Below, piece by piece: positions 9,420 to 24,400 of a stretch of DNA of 64,000 bases (its first letter is position 1; every line of letters starts with the position of its first letter). This stretch comes from Lucinisca nassula (lineage: Eukaryota > Mollusca > Bivalvia > Lucinida > Lucinidae): positions 17,078,334-17,142,333 of the forward strand of contig OY757014.1 in NCBI GenBank assembly GCA_963580285.1. The letters are read 5' to 3'. Both the position numbers and the translations under genes were made by a program. The notes beneath the pieces are model-generated. The model was given only the letters and a program-made list of their open reading frames with translations. It was not told where the DNA came from and did no database searches.

Positions 9420-12400
9420 GTAAGTTCTGAACTCGTCAGTAGCTACCTACGTTTTTGATGACGCGAAGGATTTCATAGCCCAAATATTTTGATATATTAA
9501 ACCAATATCACAAATATGGCCAAGGTAACTGCTTATTGGTAGACAAAACCATAGACTTTGAGAGATTTCTCCAGCTATTGTTGCTGTTCAGAATCAGAAC
9601 TGTTATTGTAAAATTAAAATAAGAAGCATGATACCTCAGTGGTTATTGCACGTCTTCTGATGCTAGAGGTCCTTGGTTTGATCCCCAGCAATAGCGATAA
9701 GATTTCGGTGTCCGAACAGGTCATGGGACATTTTGGTCCAGAGTCGTTTTGGCGGTAACGACGTTTCATCCCCAAGACGTTTCCTCCCATATCACGGGTC
9801 CTGGTGTATGAATGTTATTTGACATGTAACTAGTTTTGTTTGATTTGAGGTTTAACGTCCCCGTCAACACTGTAAGGTCATTTTGGAGAAGTTGCTTCCA
9901 ATTTTGTGGGACTTTTACCCGACAATGAGATGAAATGACATCTCAAGCCCTGTCGCCCCATGAAACCAATAGGGTTTATTAGCATGGACGGTCCGCCTCG
10001 CACCGTGGTTCCTGGACAGGCTTAGATCCTCTAAGCAGTTTACCAGTACTAGTGTGCGGGCCGGATTCAGCTCTGCGTGGAAGCATCATGCAGCCCATAT
10101 ATTTCTTCAAGCCCCTATGGGCGGGGGCTTACCTGTAACTAGTAACAATTCTGTATCTGTTTCCCCTTATCATTTCGCCCCAAAACTATTTCCCCTAGTC
10201 GTTTTGTATAAAAGATATATGAACTGATTCTAGAGGTCTTGGGTTTGATCCCCGGCAGCGGCAATAAAATTTCGTTGTCCGAACACGCTCCATTGCCATC
10301 ATTTGTAAGATTGAATGTCATAAAGTGCACCGTCCTACGGATTAGGACGTAAACTAGAGGCCCCGTGTGCAGGTTAAAGTACCCTGCCACAATTTCAGTT
10401 TACATGATTACCATCGGGTATATACAGAGTTCTCGGAAATGCCGAATCCGGCGTATTTTTATGCCTGTTTTTGCACGCGTAAAATTTCCTGTCGTGGATT
10501 CTTAATTACGCTAATTTTTTTTTCGTCTGACGCGTCCGTAATCCTGTGTAAATATGACCTCAATCACATCAAAAGTGTCCAATTGATCTCCAAATTTAGC
10601 TACCGCTTTCGGATCAAAAGTTTACCGTTAATCGTCGCCGCCAGGCTTGTTCAAGCATAACCTGGCGAGGACAGTAGTCTGTATTACTCTCTCGGCCAAT
10701 CAGAGCGTCGCGGCTAGAAGATTGGCAGGTCAGTCTTGCGGTTTGCGAGATGCAGCAATCTCGTGGCTGATTAACATTAATTGACTGTTTTGTTTCCGGA
10801 TACGTGTATACACAGTTGGATAATCGGTAATTGTTGAAAAAATGTCGGAGGCATAATTAAAGGATGCTATAATCTAGTGTATAAATCGTCTTTGTTACGA
10901 TTAAAGAAAATTATGACTCGATTTTGTCGCATTATCAAGTTACCTTGATTAGGCCTTTTTGAATGAAAGAAATTAATTATCAAGTGTTGAACTGCCTGCT
11001 AATAGTGGAGGTCTGGAACAGACACCTGTGGCATCTGATCTGGGCCTGCACTGTTTTTTTTTGTCCCCACATGGGGCTATTGTAATGGTCTTCGTCGTGC
11101 GACCGTCCGTCTTACCAGATAACTCCTAGACGGTGATAGATAGAAACTTTGGGAACTGACAGATCTTTTGGTCCTAGGAGTGCATGACACTTTCGGAATT
11201 TTGATCACGCCCTAGGGGTGGGCCCAGGGGGTAAGGCCCGCGGGGTCAAAAATAAAAATTTCCAGGACATGGTCGTGTAACATATCAAAGAATCCAAAAA
11301 TTTCATATGCCATTTTATGTACTAGGATGTGGTGCATGGCCTGAACAGACTTGTCCTGTTGGTGCAGCCTGATCAGAGCCTGTACGACTTAACTGCTCAC
11401 ACTCAATTTAAACCCACATCCTGATGAATAAATTAATTTACCCAGTCCTCTCATGACTTTATAAGCCTAATGTAATTTATCCATTCAAATTCACAATCTG
11501 AGTGACAGTGTAAATCCTGATTAGATGGAAGCCATCTGATCTGGATCTCCACTGCAAGAAAAGGGTTTGCCATGTTAAGCCGAATAAGGGTTCAAGCCTT
11601 AAGCCTCAAGTCTTTTGGAGTCACACTCTACAGCCGTACGCATTTAGCCATAATTGACCCACGTTTTTAGGATCAAACTCTAACTTTTCAAAATTTGACT
11701 CCAACTTTTCAGATTTGAATCCAACTTTTTCCATGGATGGATTCTTAAACTCCTGTTTTCAAAATCCTAGTGAGAACTCTGATATATATATATACGGCCC
11801 CCGCCTAAGGCTGACACGATTTATCCTATAATCGATTAATTGATCAATAAATTCTACAAAAATGATTATCAGTACTGATTTGCTTGTAATAGATTATTTG
11901 ATAAGTGCAATTTACTACCCAAAGTTGTGCCTAAAATAGCTGGATCAGTGGAAACAGTGCAGACCCTGAAGATATGCCGCATGTTGCGGCGTCTCATCTG
12001 GGTCTACACTGTTTGCTCAGGCCTGCATGTTCAACAAAACATATGGTACACTGCAACATATGGTAAGAGTCATGCTCAGACAGAAAGCCAGACAGGTAAT
12101 ATTATGACAAAAATCTTAGCGATTACTAATCGATTATCAATCGCAGTGACAAGACTGATAATCAATGCTCTTTTCAGCTCCGATTAGCTAGCCCTACCCC
12201 CACTATCGGGGCTTGAAGAAATATATGGGCTGCATGATGCTTCCACGCAGAGCTGAATCTGACCCACACACGAGAGCTGGTAAACCGCTTAGACAATCTA
12301 AGCCTGCCCAGGCAAAGCGGTGTGAGTGTCAGACCGTCCATGCTTATAAACTCTTTTGATTTCATTGGACGACGGAGCTTGAGATGTCATTTCATCTCAT

Positions 12401-15400
12401 AGTCGGATAGAAGTCCCACAAAATTGGAAGCAACTTCTCCAAAACGACCTTTACAGTGTTGACGGGGACGTTAAACCTCAAATCAAATAAACGGTCGGGT
12501 ATAAAAGCCAAGGCCAGGCCGAGCCAAAATGCTGATCCAAAGATTTTATATTTCGTTTCTTGTCACAATGAAGATACGTGTATATATTGTAGTCATTTTG
12601 GTATAAGATTATTATGAATAACATATTTGATAACTACACGAAGGTTCATCTCTCTACATTGATTTACTTTCTTGTTATAACTATTTTTCCGAAATCTAGG
12701 GGTATAAAAGCCAAGGCCGGGAAAAATGGAAATATTTCTTGCTTTCTTACAATTTTATAGGTTAAAGGAATTCTTATTGCCCTGATGATATTGAAATTAT
12801 TTTTATCATGTGTACATAGAAAATATAATAAATATATAAAAATCATCTTAAATGATCAAATTTCTTATTTTCTGATCGTTTCTATTTTTAGATTAACTTT
12901 ACTAAAGGAAACGACCGAAATGTACCGAAAAGGAAAAAAAAGTATTGTTACTGCAAGCTGGAATTAAAGAAATATAAAAATCAATTGTTATATTTATTAA
13001 CATGTATGTGTATATAAAGATGATAAAGAAAAAAATGTATATTTTTATTTTTCTTTAATTTCAGTTAGCAGTAAACAAACTTTCTTCCCTTTCAGTCCTT
13101 TTCGGTCATTTTCTTTAATTAAGTCATCAATCTAAAAATAGAAACTATTAGAAAATAAGAAATTTGATAATTTATGGTAGGCTTATACGTTTGTTATATT
13201 TTTCTATTGACAAATGATGATAATAATCAAATTCAAATATTTTCAGGGCAAAAAGAAGTACTTTAACCTGTACAATTGCAAGAAATTCAGAAATATTATC
13301 ATTTTTCCCGGCATTGGCTTTTAAACCCCCCGATTTCGGAAAAATGTCTTATTACAAGAAATTTAAACAATATGTGGAGATAAACCTTCATGCAGTTATC
13401 AAATGTGTTATTTATAATAATTTGATACCAAGCTGACTATAATATATCTCATACTTATAACAAGAGATGAAATATAAAATCTAAGAATCGGTATTTTTGG
13501 CTCGGCCCGATGCGGCCTTGGCTTTTATACCCGACCCATGATTACTTAGTATATAAATTCAGAAAAATATATAACCGCAATGACTTTAGCACCCAATTTC
13601 GTAAAATCATTCTTCGATATAAAAAGATTGGGTACAACATGGATATTATACGACAGACTGCAAGCATGGTAGTTAACCCAATCACGGTTGGCAACTTTGC
13701 TTCCCTCTTTAGTGATGAGGTGTGTAAACTTGTGCTCTTTGCATAGTTAAAGGAAGGCGATCGCTATTGACAGCCGGCTGTCGATAGCAAATTCGCTATT
13801 GACAGCCGGCTGTCGATAGGGAATTCGCTATTGACAGCCAGCAAACTAAATTGGTGACAATGGGTTATTGCAAATTTATTGTATGTTTTACTTTATAAAC
13901 ATTTATGGACAGGTTATTTAATATAATTTATTATACAATGGCTTCATGTATTGTGATTATCCTGTCAGTTGGTCTTTACCATGGAATCTTCTAAAGTAGT
14001 GATATTACCAGCTGTTCCAATAATTTGGTGACTGTCTATCTTCTGATACACATCATTTCTATGACTAAGAATATTGTGAAGCCTAATTAATCTTCTTAAT
14101 GCAAACAAATATTTACTGTTTTGCCTGTGACCAAGGCCATTGTTGGCGGAAATTCCTGAGTTTTTAGCTCACCTGAGCCGAAGGCTCATGGGTGAGCTTA
14201 TAGTATGGTAAGGCTCCGTTGTCTGTCTGTTGTCTGTTTTCTGTCAACATTTTCAAACATCTTCTCCTCTGAAACCCCCAAGGCCGATTGGAGTCATATT
14301 TCATGTGGAGCATCCATGGGATGGGGGAACGAAAGTTTGTTCGCAGGGTCCAGGTCACTTGACCAAGATGGCCACCATGCCCATATAAGGTTTGTTTGTT
14401 TGTTTGGTTTGAGGTTTAACGTCCCCGTCAACACTTTAAAGGTCATTTTGGAGACATTGCTTCCAATTTTGTGGGACTTTTACCCGACATTGAGATGAAA
14501 TGACATCTCAAGCCCTGTCGCCCAATGAAACCTATAGGGTTTATTAGCATGGACGGTCCGCTTGCACCGCGGTTCCTGGACAGGCTTAGATCCTCTAAGC
14601 GGTTTACCAGTACTAGTGTGCGGGCCGGATTCAGCTCTGCGTGGAAGCATCATGCAGCCCATATATTTCTTCAAGCCCCTATGGGTGGGGGCTTCCCCAT
14701 ATAAGGTAAAAACCCTTCAAAAATCTTCTTCTCCAGAACCAGTGGGCCGTTTGGCCTGAAACTTGGTATCTAGCATTAAGGACCAATTTAAGGCCAAGGT
14801 CAAATTTGATCGCATAGACTTTTGTATCGGGAAAAGTCAAAAACGTGTATTTTTGGAAACTATTGCAGCCTGTGATCTGAAAATTATTAGATGCAGTAAG
14901 CTAAATGGGTGGATGAAACTACATGAGTATTCAAGGTCAAGGTCATTCTTTGACTTTTGTTCAAGGTCAATCTGGTGAGAGATGAGAATTAAAACTTATT
15001 TTTCTCAGAAACCACAAAGCCATTTGTATTATAAATGAAATTTCATATGAAAGTATTTAAGAACAAGGAAATGACAATTAATCAATATGAATTTGGTCAC
15101 ATGACCAATATGGCCGTTATACCCATATAAGGTAAAAACCCTTCAGAAATCTTCTTCTCTGGAACCAGGGGGCCAATTATCACGTAACTTGGTATGTGGC
15201 ATTGGGGACTCAGGCCCATCAAAATTTGTTCAGATGATGACTCCTGAATGACCTTGACCTATTTTAGGCCAAGGTCAAATTTGGTCGCATAGACTTTTGT
15301 ATGGGGAAAAAGACAAAACCGTGTATTTTTAGCTCACATGTCACGTAGTGATGAGGTGAGTTTTTGGAATCATTTTTTTTTCATTGTGCGTGAGTGCGTG

Positions 15401-18400
15401 TGTCTGTCCGTCCATCCCTAAACAATTTCTTCAAACAGCATCTCCTCCTAAACCACTGTTCGTATTTTGGCCAAACTTCACAGGAATGATCCTTAGGTAG
15501 TCCCCTTTCAAAGTTGTTCAAATCGTTCCGGTCCTCTTGTCTGAAACCAGAAGGCCCAGGTCGTTGATATTTGGTATGAAGCTTTATCTAGTGGACCTCT
15601 ACCAAGATTGTTCAAAATATAGTCCTCGGGCCAAAAATGCCCCCACGCCAGGGCCCACTGGTTTCACATAGGCGTATAAAGGGAAAACCTTTAAAAATCT
15701 TGTCTGAAAAGAGAAGTCCCAGGTCTTTGATATTTGGCATGAAGCTTCATCTAGTGGACCTCTACCAAGATTGTTCAAAATACAGTCCTGGGGCCAAAAA
15801 TGCCCCCGCATTGGGGCCCACTGATTTCACATAGGCGTATACAGGGATAATGTTTAAAAATCTTATTGTCTGAAACCAGAAGGCCCATCTCTTTGATATT
15901 TGGTATGAAGCTTCATGTAATGGACCTCTACCAAGATTGTTCAAATGATAGCCTTGGGGCCAAAAATGTCCCTGCACCGGGACCCACTAGTTTTACATAG
16001 GCTTATATAGGAAAAAAACTTTTAAATACCTTCTTGACTGAAACCAGAAGGCCCAGGTCTTTGATGTTTGGCATGAAGCTTCATCTAGTTGACCTCTACT
16101 CAGATTGTTCAAATTATAACCATGGCGCCAAAAAATGCCCCCGCGCCAGGGCCCACTGGTTTTGCATAGGCTTATATATAGGGAAAACCTTTTATAATCT
16201 TCTTGTTTGAAACCAGATGGCCCAGGTCTTTGACATTTGGTATGAACCAAAAGGTGACAACAATAGCTCTCCATGTACTCCGTACAGGTGAGCTAAAAAT
16301 AATTGCATATACAATATTTAGACTCATTTATTTATTTATTGAGATTCTTAATAATCTATAAAAAAAATATTTATTATACCCCCGCAAACGAAGTTTGAAG
16401 GGGGTATATAGGAGTCAGCTTGTCGTCTGTCGTTGGTCCGTTACAAATCGTCTGTCGTCGGTCCGTTACAAAAAACTTTAACATTGCTCATAACTTCCTT
16501 ATTCTTTGACCGATTTCTATAATATTCACACACCACACACCTTGCCACTAGTACTTAAGATTGATATACACAAACCTGACCTTTACCTTTACGTTGACCT
16601 TCCTCAAGGTCAAATACTTGTAAAAATTTGTCGGTAGCGGGGGTATAATTGGCGCCCGTTAGGCGGCAGCTCTAGTTTATGTATTTATTTTAGCCACAGC
16701 ATGGAATTATATCTTGTAGAGTTCCAACCATTTATGCCTTAAGTGTAATGAACACTTTAATAGTTCATATTATTCTGATGAAAAATTTTCATTTGTATGA
16801 AAAAAGTTTAATAGTTCACTTTAATATTCTATAATTATTTCATTTTTATTTATGCATTCATGTTTTTTTTATCAGATTATATTCATTTATATATAAGTAT
16901 ATATATCCTATATCTTAGCTGGCTGTCAATAGCGAATTCGCTATCGACAGCCGGCTGTCAATAGCGAATTCGCTATCGACAGCCGGCTGTCAATAGCCAC
17001 TTCCTTAAAGGAAAACAACCACAAAAATTAACTTTCACTTCAGAACAAAGGTTTTGAGGAGACAAACATTTTGGTACAAGTTTTATGAAAATTGACTGAG
17101 TGGTTTAGAAGTTATGACCTTTTGAACATTTCACAATTTCTTTTTTTTTTTAGTCCAGAACGAGGCTGTGGGTAAATGACGTCATAAACTCACAATTGGA
17201 AAACTTTGAATTACAGCGATTCTCATGCAATAAAACAGCAATAAATAGTTCAGTATGCATTCCATTTATTCACTGCGATGATAATTTACTGTTTTTAAGT
17301 ACAAAATCTGAAAAGTATGCTGTAAATTATGACTCTCGTTATCTCGACCTCGCCTATCTCGACCCTATCACTTATGTCGAACCGATTTCTAAGTCCCGAA
17401 TATTTCCGCTATATATTTATTGTATTTCCATTTCACATGTGTCGAACTACTTTTTAAGTCGACACTCTGGCTATCTCGTCCATCATTTTCAGTCCCTGAA
17501 TATATTTTTCACTGTTTTTACTACTGCGTATCTTGAACCGAAATTCATGAGGTAAAGAAGGGAAAAAACGATGCCGCCGGTCTTTCAGTTAAAGAAAATG
17601 ATATTATACCTTTACAAAACAGTTCATCAATACCCTCAATGTTTTTAATTTTCCAATTTGTCCAGGTGCATTAAAATTAGCACAAACAATACCTTTACCG
17701 CTATTACGAAAGTCACATGCATGTAATACAGACTGACATGTGGTGCTCAACCTTTCTCTTGATCATTCTTTCTTTCTTTCCTTCTATATTTGTTTTTTTT
17801 TTTATATTCATATCACATGTTTATGCTGCATTCCATTCATAGAAGATGTAACTTATTATCTTTGTCTTCCAGGAGATGACTTAAAATAAGCACTTGTGCT
17901 TACTGTCAAATCCTGTGACATATATGTCTAATATTGTGTATTGTATATGTTTACTGTAAAGTCAAATAAATACAGTTTAAACCAACCTTTGATCTTAACA
18001 CGATTTCCAAGATTTCCTTGATAAAAGGTGACTCTGATTTGTATTAATGTACAGTTAGGTGTGACCGGTTGTTTTACGTACTCATCATTAGTGTCAAAAT
18101 TGAGTACTGTCCCTTGTCCCGATGCACATACAAACAGTGTAGATAAAAAAAAAGATGGCTCATGACCAGCTTTCTCGGCAAGACGTAAACTGTTTAAATC
18201 GAGAGAGGGACTACCGCATGGTGTATGACCGGAATTTGCAGGAATTTAAAAGACAACAAAAGATGTGGGGAATCTTTTTATAATCGCTTTACTTCGACAA
18301 GCTCCATTACTTTCATAAACAAATTTTAAAAACTCAATAGCCTGTGCATGTTAGTGCTATTACTCTAGAATAGCCAAGAATATCACGGCAACATGCATGT

Positions 18401-21400
18401 GACGTCACACTTTGGTTATCTCGTACTACGGATAGCTCGAACTTTTTTATCCGGTCCCGTGACTGGCGTGAGGTTCGAGATAACGATCGTCGACTGTATT
18501 TGTCTATTTTGGTGATAGCTGCTGTGGAGGAGTTTTTGGCGGACCAAGACAAGACCTTCTATACCACTGGGATCCAAGGATTCCAGCATCGCTGGAGGAA
18601 GTGTGTGGACAGGAAGGGAGACTATGTTGAAAAATAAGGCTCTTTCAGCATGGACAAACCATTGGATCTTGGTCAGGCTCAGAACTTTTCAGCCTACCCT
18701 ATATCTTCATTGTGACAAGACGGCCCCCACCCATTGGGGCTTGAAGAAATAAATGGGCTGCATGATGCTTCCAGGCAGAGCTGAAACCGAGTGCACACGA
18801 GTACTGGTAAACTGCTTAGAGGATCGAAGCCTGCCCGGGTGAAGCAGTGCGTATCGGACCGTCCATGCTTATAAACCCTATTGGGGCGACAGGCCGCTTG
18901 AGATGTTATTTCATCCCAATGGCGTCTCATCGGGGGCTGCACTGTTTGCCACTGATCCAGCTATTTTAGGCACAAGTTAGGGTAGTAAATTATACTTTTC
19001 AAATAATCGATTGCAAGCAAATCAGTAATCATAATCATTTTTGTGGAATTTATGGATTGAATAATCTATTATCCAATTAATCGTGCCAGCCTTAGCCATG
19101 TACCATGTTCTACAGTGATGTTTTCTGATAAGCATGAATTCAAAATATTTCAACACTACATGTATGTGGTTTTCTCTTGTAATGGTGCTGCAGTGGGGCT
19201 ATAGTCAGATCCTCTTTGCTTTGTTTACAGGTTTTGGAGAAATACCCAAGGACTCCCATGAGCTACAAAGAAATTCTCAGGGAGATTCAGATAGACAACT
19301 TAAAAGATGTGAGGTACTGTTAGCCTTCAGTTACTTGCACTGGCAGCAATATAAATGATTCGTGTGCATGTACAGTAAAATTCCTCTCTTAAGACCACCT
19401 TTGGGACTGTTCAAAAGTGGTCTTTAAGACCACTTTTGAACAGTCCCAAAGGTGGTCCCTGATCAGAGGACATTTTAAGCAGAAAACACGAAGTAAGAAT
19501 AACTGCATCCTTCTAAATAAGCTTTTTAAAGGAGAATTAGTCTTAATTTTAGGTGGTCTTAATAGCCGAATTTCACTTTATTTTGAAAATATTCTTTAAA
19601 TTCAGTACTCAGGGCTGGAAAATTGTTTAAAATTTTACTCATCCTACATGACCAACTTCCAAGGGCGTGTAGATTTTTGTTAATTTCATTGGGACTAGGC
19701 AAAATCTTTTTATGTCCTCAAATTTTATCATGGTGATCGGATGAGTGGAATTTTCTAGCCCTGAGTACCATCCCTGCCCCCCCTCGGCATCCTGTCACAT
19801 GATAAGACAAACTGACTTAGAAACCTCTGTGCTTCTCACCTCTTAAATTATTTGTTGTGGGTTCGATTCCAGGCTTGTCCAGACTTTGGATGAGTCCTTT
19901 CTCCACATGACCTTAGTTGGTGGTGGGATGTAAAACTCAAGCACAAAAACGGACTTTATCATAGCTCTAGAAAAGGGTCGTAAACCCTAAACCCAAGGGA
20001 AAAAAGCAGAGACTGTATTACAAATCGACATAATGGTGATAACTGGTCACATCTGAGAAGACAATTCTGCTATGGTGGGTTAAGGTTCTTCAGTGGGTTG
20101 ATAGTTTATCAATCAACACAAAGTCACTAAATACAGAAGTTTCCCGTCCAAATCCAGTAAAGGTAGTTTATAGCAGCACTATTCTCCTCCCTATGATGTC
20201 AGAGCGCTGTATAAAAAGGGTTGGTGATTTGTAAAATCTGGGCTGGACTCGTGTACCTGGACATGGGCAAACAGTGTAGACATAGATTAGATGCCACTGG
20301 ACATTGCGTCTGATCTGAGTCTACACCGTTTGCTTAAAGTAATATTTAAGGGTTAAGTGAAAGACCCTGAGTACCACAATGATCCTAAGTATTGGGATAG
20401 ATAGGCCTAGGCAAATTGTGCAGACCCAGATCAGACCTCCTGAAATCTGATCAGGGTCTCTACTTTTTGCCATTCTGTCTGCACCTTTTGGACTTCTTTA
20501 AGGCCCCCGCCCATAGGGGCTTGAAGAAATATATGGGCTGCATGATGCTTCCATGCAGAGCTGAATCCGGCCCGCACACTAGTACTGGTAAACCGCTTAG
20601 AGGATCTAAGCCTGTCCATGAACCATGCTAATAAACCCTATTGGTTTCATTGGGCGACAGGGCTTGAGATGTCATTTCATCTCAAAGTCGGGTAAAAGTC
20701 CCACAAAATTGGAAGCAACGTCTCCAAAATGACCTTTACAGTGTTGACGGGGACGTTAAACCCCAAATCAAACAAACAAACTTTTGGACTTCTTGCAGGA
20801 TTGTAAAATAAATTTGTTTAAATTTTAGGAGAATTACAGCAAGTCCTCAAGGTGTCCAAATTTTTAGAATTTTTACAGTATGATGGAAGAGTCTTCTTCG
20901 GACACTCAGGGGTGAAAGGGTTTTAGAGCCTAAAATCCAGATAGAAAAATTCCAATGTTAATCTAAGTGGTGTGTGTCTTGGAGTCCAAAACTTAACCCT
21001 TGTTCTGCTGAGCCCGGATATGCCTTTTCTTTGAAACAATGTAGATCCAGATCAGATGGCTTCTGAAGAAGCCATCTGATCAGGATCTACATTATTTGTC
21101 ATTCAGATTGTGAATTTGTTGTAATAATTTGCTACAGGTAATCTGATTGGATGATAATCGGTAGTGGGTGTGGCATATATGAATATTCAGCAGTACAAGG
21201 GTTAATTTATGACACACTGACTGCTTTAAATACTACAATATCATACAATCTCTTTACAGAACTGTGTTTAGGATCTGTTAAGTATACTGTTTTATATAAT
21301 GAGATCATATTAGAAGCGTAATCAAATACACTCAGTATTATGAATATTTGGGGGCCATGACTTAATAGCGCAGCCCCCGCCCATCGAGGCTTGAAGAAAT

Positions 21401-24400
21401 ATATGGGCTACATGATGCTTTCACGCAGAGCTGAAACCGAGCCGCACATGAGTACTGGTAAACCGCTTAGAGGATCTAAGCCTGCCCAGGCAAAGCGGTG
21501 TTAGTCTGCCAGTCCATGCTTATAAAACCCTATTGGTTTCCTTCGGCGGCAGGGCCTGTGATGTCATTTCATCTCAGTGTCGGGTAAAAGTCCCCCAAAA
21601 TTGGAAGCAACTTCTCCAAAATGACATTTACAGTGTTGATGGGGACGTTAAACCTCAAATCAAACAAAAACTTGATAGTGCTTATCCAAAAACTGTTTTT
21701 ACTATAGGCATTATAATGAGCAGGGTCTGCCCTAGAAAAGGCTGATTAGCCTCAGTGTTGTACTTCCCCATAGAATTTCAAGACATTGCTTCCAATTTTG
21801 TGGGACTTTTAACCGACACAAAGATGAGATGACATCTCAAGCCCTGTCACCCAATGAAACCAATAGGGTTTATAAGCATGGACCGTCTGACTTGCACTGC
21901 TTTGCCTGGGCAGGCTTAGATCCTCTAAGCGGTTTACTAGTACTCGTGTGCGATTGGTTGTTTTAAGCTGAGTATCACAACAATGGGACATTGGCAAACA
22001 GTGTGGGCCTAGATCAGACACTGCAAATTGTCATGTCTGATCAGTGCCTACTCTGTTAACAGCGTGGGTAACAACAACTGTAACAAACCTTAACCCTTAA
22101 GATGCAAAAAAAAAAATGCATCTGAAAATGTTGTCTGTTTATGTAATATGCTGCATCTTCTTGCAAACAATTAAAGCACATTTTTGTATACAGGAAAACA
22201 GTGTGGACCCTGATCAGACTGCTCCTAGAGGAGCAGTCTGATCTGGGTCCACACTGTTTGCAAAAATGGCTTAAGTAACCAGTAGACAACTGTTGAACAA
22301 ATCAGATAACACTTGTTGTGATTGGCATCTTCAGGGTCAACACCCCTAAAATAGGCATTGAACCTGGCCAAAGCTAATGGCTGGAATATTTATACCCCCG
22401 GCATATGAAGTATGCAATGGGGGTATATAGTTTTTGTCTTTTCCGTCTGTCTGTCTGTGTGTCCGTAAACAATTATTTTGTGTCAAAGATATCTCAGGAA
22501 CTGCTTCACATAGAAACTTGAAATTTTGCACACATGATCAGTATGACTACTTGTATTGTGGGAAAGAAAATAAGGGCCAAGGGGTCAGGCCTTTTAGAGT
22601 TATTTCCCTTTGTAGTTCTTGCTGTTTAATAGTGTATATTTTTATTTTGTGTCAAAGATTTCTCAATAACTACTGTGCATAGAAACTTGAAATTTTGCAA
22701 ACATGATCAGTATGACTAGTTGTATTGTGGGAAAGAAAATAAGGGCCAAGGGGTCAGGCCTTTTACAGTTAATTCCCTTTGTAGTTCTTGCTGTTTAATA
22801 GTGTATATTTTTATTATTTTGTGTCAAAGATTTCTCAATAACTACTGTACATAGAGACTTAAAATTTGGTAGCAACAACCAGTATGACTACTTGTTTCAG
22901 CTGAGGTGATGGCACTGGCCGGGGGTATACGTGCCCAACTGGGCACTTTTGTCTAGTCTATGTGTGATACATGTATATGGGTTAATTAAATGTATCCCAC
23001 TGACTTCTGTTTGTCTTCCACAGTGGCGCTGTTCCAGTCGCCTGTTTGAATTCTTGTCTTCACTCTAATGCTAAAGGTCCCGGCTGTCTCTTCTACAAGG
23101 TGGCTGGCAGGATTGGAGTCTATGGATTGATGGTGAGTATCATACAACTGCGACAAAATTTCCACTTATCGGTAATAAATACACCCAACTTATTTTTGGC
23201 GATTCGGTTTGTTTTTGTTTTTTGTAAGGGAAACAATTCTTAGGACTCCCTGCTGGCTTTCCAATTAACGACACCCATTATGAAAATGGAGCAAGCTGTT
23301 TCTATTAATTTACCCCATTGCATACGGGAAACCCCTAAAGAGGTACCTTGGCAAACAGTGAAGGCCCAGATCAGACGCCGCAGAATGCGGCATCTGATCA
23401 GGGCGGCAGGGCCTGCACTATTTGCTAACAGAATTTTCCATCAAAAAATAGAATAAAAACGAAAAAATAGGCCTGATACCCCTTATATGGCAAATGGACA
23501 TGTCCAACATATAGCAATGGAAGAGTCCACTAGTATCCAGTTGGTTAAGAGAAGACCCCTATTGATGGGGCAGACATTTTATTTCTCACCTGCTTCAAGC
23601 ATTATGCTGCATATATACCTGTGATAAATTTTTTTAACTGTATGAGGAAGATTTGCCATTGTGATGAGGGAGATGTAAAGAATATATAGGGGAATTTCTC
23701 AGTTCAAAGAGGGATACTCCAAAATTTTACTAAAATTTAGCATAAATTTGGAAAACTTCGCATCAATTTGACAAAATGAGGGAGTCTCCTTCCTGATGAG
23801 AGAGATATCCCAGGTATTTGCATAGCAAAATATTGAGTTCCAGTAAACCATAATTATCCTAATGTTTAGGATACCTCAACTCCTTACCATACTTGTTCTA
23901 AAGTTTGAACATTATTTGGTTTCATATTTATGAAATTAACTCCTATTATATGTCTATAAAGCAGAAGATTCAGTTTTTTGTTTTGTTTGTTTGATTTGAG
24001 GTTAAACGTCCCCGTCAACACTGAAAAGGTCATTTTGGAGGCGTCGCTTCCAATTTTGTGGGATTTTACCCAACATTGAGATGAAATGGCATCTCAAGCC
24101 CTGCCGTTCAATGAAACCAATAGGGTTTATAAGCATGGGCGGTCCTTCTTGCACCGCTTTGCCTAGGCAGGCTTAGGTCCTCTAAGCGGTTTACCAGTAC
24201 TCGTGTTTGGGTCAGTTTCAGCTCTGCATGGAAGCATCATGCGACCCATCTATGTCTTCAAGCCCCGATGGGCGGGGGCCGGCAGAAGATTTAGTACAAA
24301 ATGGTTTGATGCAGTAAAATCCCTATATTAAGACCACATTTGGCACTTTTCAATCCCAAAGGTTGTCTCTTACTAGAGGACCCTGGATGTAGCAAACAAA

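Larger units (their letters stand above)
13751..17004. mobile_element. Composite element with palindromic inverted ends at TTAA
   Basis: TTAAA precedes the left end (13747-13751) and follows the right end (17005-17009), consistent with a TTAA-type duplication. Each end has about 90 bp of a 32-bp repeat that is itself a dyad: GCTATTGACAGCC/GGCTGTCGATAGC joined by GAATTC. The interior carries other nested elements (14165-16294 and 16375-16675) and no transposase. Confidence 0.7.
9420..19230 (+). other. ASXL intron 1 (repeat-filled)
   Basis: Bounded by GTAAGT and TTTACAG. It holds SINE copies, a 1-kb palindrome, a LINE fragment, a composite inverted-repeat element and DNA-transposon remnants, listed separately. 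The stretches 10360-11800 and 18640-18720 show only degraded repeat fragments: a pearl-like piece near 11050-11330 and decayed hairpin cores near 11030 and 11500. Confidence 0.85.

Noticed and set aside
17196..17555. 119-codon + frame
   Set aside because: Covers the TATCTCGACC repeat region of a pogo-like remnant; the peptide follows the DNA repeat and shows no domain.
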